Part shown: in pieces, positions 16,128-22,666 of the stretch | Position numbering within the stretch: position 1 is the first letter of the stretch | Layout: the number at the start of each line of letters is the position of its first letter | Notes under the pieces: model-generated | Seen by the model: only the letters and a program-made list of their open reading frames with translations | Told to the model about the DNA's origin: nothing | The model's database searches: none | Made by a program: the position numbers and the translations under genes | Assembly (NCBI GenBank): GCA_003168335.1 | Contig: PMSM01000006.1 | Coordinates: forward strand, 696,320 to 760,319 | From: Blastocatellia bacterium | GTDB lineage: Bacteria > Acidobacteriota > Blastocatellia > Pyrinomonadales > Pyrinomonadaceae | Reading direction: 5' to 3' | DNA: 64,000 bases

Positions 16128-16373
16128 CTAGCGGGCGGCAAACACCGGTTCGCGCGTGAGTTGTACCGGTGGCATGAATATATCTTCGCCCTTGATGCGA
16201 ACGTTGGAGGTGAAATCGTTCTCGAGTAAACCTTCGCGCCGCAATTGGCGAATCTTGTCCGGCGGCCGCGACGGCAAAGCGCGCAGTTCCGCAAACGGCG
16301 GCGGCATGACGTAGCGCGCCTGGATTACGTTGCTGACGAACCTAAAAATGAATTGATAGGGAATTCGGCGCAT
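16128..16373 (-). CDS. Small protein (81 aa) directly upstream of radical SAM gene
   Basis: 81 residues with an AAAGGA ribosome site six bases before the ATG. It is Arg/Pro-rich, has no cysteine, begins MRRIPYQFIFRFVSNVIQ and contains LPSRPPDKIRQLRREGLL and FMPPVQLTREPVFAAR. The stop is 10 bases before the radical SAM ATG on the same strand. It could be a substrate or precursor peptide, an accessory binding protein, or an unrelated small protein. No known RiPP leader was recognised. The long antisense ORFs here look like shadows, while this one has a good start context. Confidence 0.6.
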   Translation of the reverse strand: MRRIPYQFIFRFVSNVIQARYVMPPPFAELRALPSRPPDKIRQLRREGLLENDFTSNVRIKGEDIFMPPVQLTREPVFAAR

Positions 16374-16540
16374 TGGGATCCTTTTCGGGCGACCCTGCCT
16401 GGGTCCAAAGTGAAAAGCAAAGGGCTCTCGGACCTGAAAGTGGCGGCTATTGTGGACTGGCCCGGGGTTCTAGTCAATCGTTTTCGCGTCTCTCACTCCG
16501 TTTGTGGCTTTTCGGTTCGCGGCGATGCTAGCATGAGCGG

Positions 16541-16551
16541 CCTGATATGAT
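16541..16551 (+). promoter_or_regulatory. Extended -10 promoter candidate for the xseA operon
   Basis: TGATATGAT (16543-16551) matches an extended -10 element (TGnTATGAT), 30 bases before the xseA ATG, within the gap between divergent genes. No good -35 hexamer is present at 17 bases, as is usual for extended -10 promoters. Confidence 0.4.
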
Positions 16552-16580
16552 CTTCGTGGATTGGCTGATAGTTCTCGGAC

Positions 16581-17981
16581 ATGCAACCCCTTCTTTCATC
16601 ACTCTTCGACCAAACCGAACGCCAACCGCTGAGCGTGTCTGAGTTGACCGGCATGATCCGGGGCGAGTTGGAAAAACGTTTCTCTTCCGTTTGGGTCGAG
16701 GGCGAGATTTCCAACTTTCGCGCACACGGTTCGGGGCACTGGTACTTCACGCTGAAGGACGAGTTCGCGCAACTGCGCTCTGCCTGCTATCGCAGCAGCA
16801 ATCAGCGGATCCGGTTTCGTCCTGAAGATGGGCTGCAGGTGCGCGCGCGCGGCCGTCTGGGCGTGTACGAGCAGAAGGGCGAATATCAATTGATCGTCGA
16901 AGCGCTGGAGCCCGTCGGCGCCGGCGCCCTGCAGTTGGCTTTCGAGCAAACGAAAGCACGTCTGCAGGCAGAAGGTCTGTTCGCCGCCGAATTAAAGCGC
17001 GCTATCCCGCTGCTGCCACGGCGGGTCGGAGTGATCACATCGCCGAGCGGCGCCGCGATTCGCGACATCCTCAACGTGATCTCGCGACGCACGCGCACGG
17101 TGCACGTCTTGTTCACCTCAGCGCGAGTGCAGGGCGACGGCGCGGCGCAGGAGATCGTCCGCGCGATCAAGTTCCTCAACGACTTTCATGCGCGCGCCTT
17201 GAAAGATGGCCGTTTAGATGACGCGATCGATGTCATGATCGTAGGTCGCGGCGGCGGATCCATCGAAGACCTTTGGGCCTTTAATGAAGAAGTAGTCGCC
17301 CGCGCGATTCGCTCTTCTGCGATTCCGGTTATCTCAGCCGTCGGCCATGAAACTGATTTCACCATCGCGGATTTTGTCGCCGACCTGCGCGCGCCTACGC
17401 CTTCGGCCGCGGCTGAGATTGTAGCCGCGCACGAAGCTCAGCTATGCTCGCTGCTCGGCACTTTGACCACGAATCTGGCGCGCTCAATTCGCTACCGCAT
17501 CGCCAGCTCGCGCACCGAAGTGCAAGAGCTGGCTCTGTCACCGGCGTTCGATGCGGTGGCGGCGCGTTTGCACGAAGCAATGGTGGCGACCGGCGCTGCC
17601 GAACATCGTCTGCGGACGGCGATCACCAGCACGGTTCAGCGCGCCCAACGCCGCGTGGGCGCAGCGACACACAGCCTTTCGCCGGTTCACCTTAGTTCCG
17701 CTGTGCGGGCCGCGCGAACGCGCTTTGAGTCCCTTAGTAAGGCGCGCGACGCGGGCATCGCGACCCGGCTTGAGACGGCGAGGCAACAACTCGCCATGCT
17801 TGCCGCCGCGCTTGATGCGATGTCACCCTTGAAGGTCCTCGAGCGGGGCTATGCTATTGCGCATGACGCGCAGGGCCATATCGTACGCGAAGCGAGTACG
17901 ATGACCATCGGCGATGCTCTGCGGCTGCGCCTGTGGAAAGGTGTCGTCGATTGCCGCGTCGAAGGAACCGAGAACGAGTAA
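16581..17981 (+). CDS. xseA: Exodeoxyribonuclease VII large subunit
   Basis: 466 residues, full length for the family. An N-terminal OB fold (about 18-110; FSSVWVEGEISNFRAHGSGHWYF) is followed by the catalytic domain (RVGVITSPSGAAIRDILNV at about 150; MIVGRGGGSIEDLWAFNEE at about 217; PVISAVGHETDFT at about 250) and a coiled-coil C-terminus. With XseB it degrades single-stranded DNA from both ends. It is first in a probable operon with a membrane protein (stop one base before the next ATG), xseB and a polyprenyl synthase. Confidence 0.97.
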   Translation: MQPLLSSLFDQTERQPLSVSELTGMIRGELEKRFSSVWVEGEISNFRAHGSGHWYFTLKDEFAQLRSACYRSSNQRIRFRPEDGLQVRARGRLGVYEQKGEYQLIVEALEPVGAGALQLAFEQTKARLQAEGLFAAELKRAIPLLPRRVGVITSPSGAAIRDILNVISRRTRTVHVLFTSARVQGDGAAQEIVRAIKFLNDFHARALKDGRLDDAIDVMIVGRGGGSIEDLWAFNEEVVARAIRSSAIPVISAVGHETDFTIADFVADLRAPTPSAAAEIVAAHEAQLCSLLGTLTTNLARSIRYRIASSRTEVQELALSPAFDAVAARLHEAMVATGAAEHRLRTAITSTVQRAQRRVGAATHSLSPVHLSSAVRAARTRFESLSKARDAGIATRLETARQQLAMLAAALDAMSPLKVLERGYAIAHDAQGHIVREASTMTIGDALRLRLWKGVVDCRVEGTENE

Positions 17982-17982
17982 A

Positions 17983-18714
17983 ATGAAACGCAACCGGATC
18001 GTTATTAATCTCGATGAATCGCGAAGCGGCGGTGGAACGCGGCGAGGATTCGCGGGGAAGAAGACGCGGGGCGGACTCGGTAAACCGCTGCTCATCATCG
18101 CGTTGGTGATGTTGCTTATCGCAGCCGGCGTAGTGGGAGGCGGTTATCTATGGTGGCGGCATTATCAAAACAGCCCGGCGTATTCCCTGGCGATCCTGAC
18201 AGATGCGGCTCAACGAAACGATACGGCCACAATCGACAGTATTCTTGACACCGACAAAGTCACGGACGATTTTGTGTCCCAGGTTCGGCAACGCGCTACC
18301 GGTTCGGCCTCATCAGCGATCGGTTCAGTTTGGCCAAATCAGGCTGATTCTGCCACTGCCTCTTTGTCGCCAAAACTAAAACAGACAGTGCATGACGAAC
18401 TGGTGAAAGAACTGCACCGGCTGACAGAGCAGGCGGCCGGAAAGCCTTTCATCCTGGTGGCGCTGGCGATCACTCGCTTTGCCGACATCAAGGAAGAAAA
18501 CAACGTCGCCCACGCGACGGTGAATATCAAAGATGAGCACATTCAGCTTACAATGCAGCCGGCGACGGCGCCGGGGCGCTGGCGAATTACGGCGGTGCAG
18601 GACGACAAGCTGGTGACTGTGATCGCCGACAGCGTGCAGCGAAATTTGTCGCCGGGCGCGCTCCAGGATGCGGTTCAAAAGCAGCTGGATAAACTAAAGA
18701 AGCCGGCGCCATAG
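17983..18714 (+). CDS. Membrane-anchored protein, DUF2939-like
   Basis: 243 residues from the ATG one base after the xseA stop (ACGAGTAAAATG), so probably coupled to it. A basic Arg/Gly-rich N-terminus, one membrane helix (about 36-57) and a large extracytoplasmic part follow. The region after the helix (YSLAILTDAAQRNDTATIDS) resembles DUF2939-type proteins, a loose match. Function unknown. It separates xseA from xseB, which are often adjacent. Confidence 0.7.
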   Translation: MKRNRIVINLDESRSGGGTRRGFAGKKTRGGLGKPLLIIALVMLLIAAGVVGGGYLWWRHYQNSPAYSLAILTDAAQRNDTATIDSILDTDKVTDDFVSQVRQRATGSASSAIGSVWPNQADSATASLSPKLKQTVHDELVKELHRLTEQAAGKPFILVALAITRFADIKEENNVAHATVNIKDEHIQLTMQPATAPGRWRITAVQDDKLVTVIADSVQRNLSPGALQDAVQKQLDKLKKPAP

Positions 18715-18788
18715 CCGTAGCACCACCTGCGTAACCAGCGGGGCAGTAGCCCGACCGTGAGGGAGGGCTCGTTTGATGACTATTAACG

Positions 18789-19061
18789 ATGGGCAACACC
18801 AAGCCAAAAAATTTCGAGACGTCACTGGAAGAGCTCGAGCGCATCGTGCGCGAGCTGGAGCAGGGCGAACTAACTCTCGAGAAAAGTCTGGAGCTGTTTG
18901 AGCAAGGCGTGAAGCTTTCGCGCGAATGCCAGGATCGTCTGACTCAGGCCGAACGCCGGATAGAAATTCTAATGCGCGATAATCAGGGACGCGCCGCCGT
19001 CCGCCCGTTCGATCCGGAGAGCGAGTTGAGCGGCGGGAGTGACGGTGACGACTCCCAATGA
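18789..19061 (+). CDS. xseB: Exodeoxyribonuclease VII small subunit
   Basis: 90 residues. The typical XseB helical hairpin is clear: FETSLEELERIVRELEQGEL (about 9-28), then LTLEKSLELFEQGVKLSRECQ and a second amphipathic helix. It binds XseA to form the nuclease. The C-terminal 20 residues (PFDPESELSGGSDGDDSQ) are acidic and disordered. Its stop lies about 80 bases before the preferred start of the polyprenyl synthase gene. Confidence 0.95.
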   Translation: MGNTKPKNFETSLEELERIVRELEQGELTLEKSLELFEQGVKLSRECQDRLTQAERRIEILMRDNQGRAAVRPFDPESELSGGSDGDDSQ

Positions 19062-19103
19062 GCCCGCAAAGCGGGCGGAAGATAATAGCCATCTCCGATG
19101 GCT
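19062..19103. repeat. Two short hairpins between xseB and polyprenyl synthase
   Basis: GCCCGC-AAA-GCGGGC (19062-19076) and AGCCATC-TCC-GATGGCT (19087-19103). Their presence makes the long N-terminal extension of the following frame unlikely to be coding. Confidence 0.55.
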
Positions 19104-19140
19104 CACTGAACAGTCTCCTTCTAGAAGCAGAAAATGTAAC

Positions 19141-20061
19141 GTGCGCGCTACCCACGAAGTCATCAGATCAACTGCAATCGATGCGAAGGAATTCCTCGCT
19201 TCGTGTCGCGCGCTGATCGACGCCGAACTCGATCTGCTCATCCCAAAAGAGTCTGCGGAGCCTGAGCGGGTGCACTCAGCGATTCGCTGGAGTTTGTTCG
19301 CCGGCGGCAAAAGATTTCGCCCGGCGCTCTTGCTCGCCACCGGCCAGACGTTGGGGGCAAGGACTGACGATCTTATGCGGGCGGCTTGCGCGCTGGAGAT
19401 GATTCACACCTACTCGCTGATTCACGACGACCTGCCGGCGATGGATAACGACAAGCTGCGCCGCGGGCGGCCCACCTGTCACGTGAAGTTTGACGACGCC
19501 ACCGCGATCCTGGCGGGCGACGCTTTACAAGCACTGGCCTTCCAAACGATCGCTGAAGACGAACGTCTTTCGCCTGATCTGCGCGTGCAATTGGTCGTTG
19601 AGATCGCCCGCGCCGCCGGAACGCCGGAAGGTATGGTCGCCGGGCAGGCGCACGATCTGGATGCGGAATCACGCGAAGTCACTAACGCAGAATTGGAACG
19701 CATTCATCATCGCAAGACCGGCGCGCTGATTCGCGCCGCGGCGCGTTGCGGCGCAATCATCGCCGGCGCCGGAGCGCGTGAACTCGAAGCCGTCACAGAA
19801 TACGCGACGAATCTCGGTCTCCTGTTTCAAATCACTGATGACTTGTTGGATGTGACGGCCACCGCTGAGGATCTCGGCAAGACTCCGGGAAAAGATGCGC
19901 GCGCCAGCAAGGCGACTTACCCGGCGCTCTATGGGATTGAAGCTACGCACGCGCAGCTTGAGGTCGTGCATCGCGCTACCCGCAATGCACTCGATCCCCT
20001 CGAACGGCCCACGCAACTCCTACAATCAATCGCCGATTTCATTCGCGATCGGCGGGCTTGA
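19141..20061 (+). CDS. ispA: Farnesyl/geranylgeranyl diphosphate synthase
   Basis: About 306 residues from GTG 19141. The frame is open to GTG 19039, overlapping xseB, but that stretch holds two hairpins and reads as non-coding, so I prefer the later start. Both aspartate-rich motifs are present: IHDDLPAMDND (first, with the small-residue context of short-chain trans-prenyltransferases) and ITDDLLD (second), plus GGKRFRPAL. It condenses isopentenyl diphosphate with allylic diphosphates to C15-C20 products. xseB-ispA order is common in bacteria. Confidence 0.9.
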   Translation: MRATHEVIRSTAIDAKEFLASCRALIDAELDLLIPKESAEPERVHSAIRWSLFAGGKRFRPALLLATGQTLGARTDDLMRAACALEMIHTYSLIHDDLPAMDNDKLRRGRPTCHVKFDDATAILAGDALQALAFQTIAEDERLSPDLRVQLVVEIARAAGTPEGMVAGQAHDLDAESREVTNAELERIHHRKTGALIRAAARCGAIIAGAGARELEAVTEYATNLGLLFQITDDLLDVTATAEDLGKTPGKDARASKATYPALYGIEATHAQLEVVHRATRNALDPLERPTQLLQSIADFIRDRRA

Positions 20062-20063
20062 TT

Positions 20064-20142
20064 TTGGAGTGCGGCGACCTGTCGCCGCTTTGGTTGAGAT
20101 CTGGGCAGAGTTGAAAAGCGGTGACAAGTCACCGCACTCCAC
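20064..20142. repeat. Inverted-repeat element (GGAGTGCGG/CCAAAGCGG family), copy B
   Basis: Arms of about 27 bp, TGGAGTGCGGCGACCTGTCG.. at the left and ..CAAGTCACCGCACTCCA at the right, each containing its own mini-hairpin (GGCGAC/GTCGCC and GGTGAC/GTCACC). It is the best-preserved copy of the family in the window and sits between convergent genes, where it could also end transcription. Confidence 0.8.
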
Positions 20143-20143
20143 A

Positions 20144-21178
20144 TCACGCCGCGTACGCTGCGTAGACACTCTTCACCTTCTCCAGAAAATCGCGGCGGTC
20201 GACGAGGTAATGAAGCTTGACGGGTTCAGTAATGATTACCTCGGGCTCGGGCTGAACAATCTTGCCTTTGCGAGATTTGGAAGATTTCTTCGCGGCTTTC
20301 TTGGTTATCTTTTTTGGTTTCTTCCCAGGAAGAACCCGGTCGCTACCGCTCCCGGTTCTGTAACTCCACTCGTGCGTCGCGGCTAAATGATCGATTAGTT
20401 TCTCAAACACCTCACCCGGCTCCCGCTCAGTAATTCCAATCTGATCCAGATAGCCGCTGTAACGAAGACGGCGGATCAATTCCATCAGCGTCAGACGACC
20501 TTCGAGCGTCATCCCGCCGTGCGCATGCGAGCGGCTGACGAGATACTGAATTAACAGCGCTTCGCTGTAGAGGCTGGGCGCGAGAAACAAACGGGTGCTA
20601 TCGCGTTCCCAGCCTTCGCTCAATCGACTGGAACGACGCACGGCGCGCAACTCACCAAAGACTTCGTCCCATTTTGTTTTCGGCTCGCGACGTTCCAGGT
20701 AAATGCGCGTGGCGTCAAGCATCCAGCCCTCATCGTCGAGCTCAAGACTGTGACCCAGAGTGTCCAGCCATTGAAAAAACACCGCGCGCGAATCGGACTT
20801 CTTTTCCAACACCAGAAACTGTTCGTCCGCCTTCGGCAACTTTTTAAGGAGAACCCGGCGCGGGGCGTCGGTAGTCTTACCGCCTTCAATGCAGTAAGTA
20901 TCAAGCCGCGCCAGCCAACGCTTCGCAGATCCACAATACGGACAATGCGGACTCTTCTCTTCACTGTCGAAGTAAGGCCGGGTCGCGCCGCGGCTGGTCA
21001 GTTCTTCGATCGTGGGTGTGTGGCGTTTAACTTCAGAGAAGGCGGTGCGCGGCGCGAGGCCGAGTTGTTTGGTGAAGATGTCGAAGATGCACGCCAGACA
21101 AACCAGCGTCGTGTATTCAGTGATGGTTCCGGGCGGAAACTCACTGAGATCGAGTTCACGCTTGGCTTTGGGTGCCAT
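20144..21178 (-). CDS. Zinc-ribbon protein of unknown function with Lys-rich linker
   Basis: 344 residues, not recognised as a known family. The N-terminal 80 residues are helical; a CPYC knuckle (about residue 78) and a CIEG element hint at a zinc ribbon. Residues about 280-310 form a Lys/Ser/Arg-rich linker (KKPKKITKKAAKKSSKSRKG), followed by a conserved-looking C-terminal helix. Immediately before the linker, 20333-20356 is identical to an intergenic repeat elsewhere in the window and encodes TGSGSDRV. No signal or membrane segment; nucleic-acid binding is possible but unproven. Confidence 0.72.
   Translation of the reverse strand: MAPKAKRELDLSEFPPGTITEYTTLVCLACIFDIFTKQLGLAPRTAFSEVKRHTPTIEELTSRGATRPYFDSEEKSPHCPYCGSAKRWLARLDTYCIEGGKTTDAPRRVLLKKLPKADEQFLVLEKKSDSRAVFFQWLDTLGHSLELDDEGWMLDATRIYLERREPKTKWDEVFGELRAVRRSSRLSEGWERDSTRLFLAPSLYSEALLIQYLVSRSHAHGGMTLEGRLTLMELIRRLRYSGYLDQIGITEREPGEVFEKLIDHLAATHEWSYRTGSGSDRVLPGKKPKKITKKAAKKSSKSRKGKIVQPEPEVIITEPVKLHYLVDRRDFLEKVKSVYAAYAA
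20333..20356. repeat. Intergenic repeat fragment embedded in a coding region
   Basis: These 24 bases are identical to 42923-42946, the right arm of an intergenic inverted repeat. Here they lie inside the gene at 20144-21178, in frame, just before its Lys-rich linker. Confidence 0.7.
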
Positions 21179-21328
21179 ATGGCGGATTTAACCACAAAGA
21201 CACTAAGCCACAAAGCAAAAGCCCTTATTAGGTAGTGTCCTAATTTGAGTATTGCTGAAGTCACGCTCCGCTCTGCTCCTGCTTTGCTCCTTCTTGCCCC
21301 CTCCATCACCGGCTCCTTAAAGAGAAAC

Positions 21329-21358
21329 AAAAAGCGGCGAAGCCTTAGCCCCGCCGCT
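21329..21358 (-). terminator. Rho-independent terminator after 26-aa gene
   Basis: On the minus strand AGCGGCG (21358-21352) pairs with CGCCGCT (21339-21333) across a 12-base loop, followed by a T-run (21333-21329). It lies about 50 bases beyond the stop of the small membrane peptide. Confidence 0.6.
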
Positions 21359-21406
21359 GGCTGGGTTTCCCAGTCTTTCCTTTTAGCCTCTCTTGCGCGG
21401 TCGTGC

Positions 21407-21487
21407 TTATCGCCCACGGCGGTAGAAGTACCCGCCGCCGCCGCCAAAGATCAAGAGAAGTACGACGATCACGATTATTAGTGTCAT
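21407..21487 (-). CDS. Tiny hydrophobic glycine-rich membrane peptide (26 aa), DUF3309-like
   Basis: 26 residues: MTLIIVIVVLLLIF, then five glycines, YFYRRGR. One membrane helix followed by a Gly/Tyr/Arg tail is the pattern of DUF3309-type peptides found widely in bacteria, whose function is unknown. The ORF is too short for ordinary calling, the ribosome site is weak, and a terminator follows. It lies entirely within the TIR-bounded element, so it may travel with it. Confidence 0.5.
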   Translation of the reverse strand: MTLIIVIVVLLLIFGGGGGYFYRRGR

Positions 21488-21660
21488 GAAGCGGCTTATA
21501 TCACCGGGTTGAAAGGGGCGTCCGTGCGTTAGCACACATAACCCTGTTGAGCGGTTGAGGTACAAGCATCGTGCCACAGAACGGCGGTTTCGATTTCAGA
21601 TTAGGACACTACCCCCCTTATTACTTTGTGCTCTTTGTGTCTTTGTGTTGAAGACTTGAT

Positions 21661-22509
21661 TTAGGCAATCGCGACCAGGGCGGGCTCGCTGTCGGTATGG
21701 CCCAGAGCCAGATCGAGTTCAGCAGCGACGTCGCCGGTGCCCGTTGACAGCTTCTTGAAATCGAACAGGTTCGGATCCAACAGTTGTGACGGCTTCACAT
21801 TTCCCAGCGCGGTGAGCATCGAAGCGCGCACGTTCGGAATTTCTTTCTCGAGTTCCGCAATCAAATTCTTGATGCGCGCGCGTTTCAGGTTTGTTTGCGA
21901 GCCGCACAAGTCGCAGGGAATGATCGGGAATTGTTCCTGCGCGGCGAACTCGGCAATGTCACTCTCACGGCAATAAGCCAGCGGTCGAATGACCGTGTTA
22001 CGGCCGTCATCGGAACGCAGGACCGGCGGCATGGCCTTCACGCTGCCGACATAGAAGAGATTCAGCAGGAACGTCGCGATGATGTCGTCGGCGTGATGCC
22101 CCAGAGCAATTTTGGTACAGCCTTCCTCAACCGCGATGTTGTAGAGAATGCCGCGCCGCAGACGCGAACAGACTGAGCAATACGTCTTGCCCTCCGGCAC
22201 CAACCGCTTGACGACTGAATATGTGTCACGCTCGACGATGCGAAAGGGCACGCCGCGATCGCTCAGGTACCCGGGCAGAACGTCCGCCGGAAAACCGGGT
22301 TGTTTTTGATCGAGATTAACTGCGAGCAGTTCGAATCGCACCGGCGCGCGCCCTTGTACGTCGAGCAGCAGATCGAGCAGCGTGTAACTGTCTTTCCCTC
22401 CGGACAGACAGACCATTACTCGATCGCCGTCTTCGATCATGCGAAAGTCCGCGATCGCCTCGCCCATGCGGCGGAGAAGTCTGGTCTTGGCCTTGCTTTC
22501 TGTGTTCAT
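21661..22509 (-). CDS. ttcA: tRNA 2-thiocytidine(32) synthetase TtcA
   Basis: 282 residues from ATG 22509; an upstream TTG start (22551) is less likely. PP-loop [15 protein letters not shown] at about residue 36, CSVC (about 110) and CDLCGSQ (about 203) cysteine motifs for the iron-sulfur cluster, and HHADD (about 136) give the TtcA signature. The enzyme adenylates C32 of certain tRNAs and replaces its oxygen with sulfur. Transcribed alone, divergently from the M1 peptidase gene. Confidence 0.92.
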   Translation of the reverse strand: MNTESKAKTRLLRRMGEAIADFRMIEDGDRVMVCLSGGKDSYTLLDLLLDVQGRAPVRFELLAVNLDQKQPGFPADVLPGYLSDRGVPFRIVERDTYSVVKRLVPEGKTYCSVCSRLRRGILYNIAVEEGCTKIALGHHADDIIATFLLNLFYVGSVKAMPPVLRSDDGRNTVIRPLAYCRESDIAEFAAQEQFPIIPCDLCGSQTNLKRARIKNLIAELEKEIPNVRASMLTALGNVKPSQLLDPNLFDFKKLSTGTGDVAAELDLALGHTDSEPALVAIA

Positions 22510-22666
22510 CGCTTGTTCATCAGCATGCCACGCGAGGACTGGTGCTGACAAGAAAGCGGTACTGCTTGACGGCGTACCAGAGTGGGACGAATAATGCGCG
22601 CGGTAGAAAAACTCTCGGACTCAAAAGTCCTCGCGTTTCCTGAACTAACCTCCCGAGGAGATTTCG

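Larger units (their letters stand above)
21231..21614. mobile_element. Non-autonomous TIR element with direct repeats, carrying a tiny membrane peptide gene
   Basis: A 384-base unit with 14-bp terminal inverted repeats GGTAGTGTCCTAAT (21231-21244) and ATTAGGACACTACC (21600-21613). CCCTTATTA occurs at both flanks (21222-21230 and 21615-21623), consistent with an 8-9 bp target duplication. No transposase is inside. It contains a 26-codon ORF and a terminator-like hairpin, and is inserted in the loop of an older inverted repeat. The insertion-sequence family was not identified. Confidence 0.72.
21190..21649. repeat. ACCACAAAGACAC inverted repeat split by a later insertion
   Basis: The left arm (21190-21215, AACCACAAAGACACTAAGCC..) and right arm (21624-21649, ..TTTGTGTCTTTGTGTT) are complementary, but 408 bases separate them. 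Removing the TIR-bounded element at 21231-21614 and one copy of the 9-base direct repeat restores a compact element like those at 5074-5144, 8124-8214 and 28057-28150. Confidence 0.7.
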
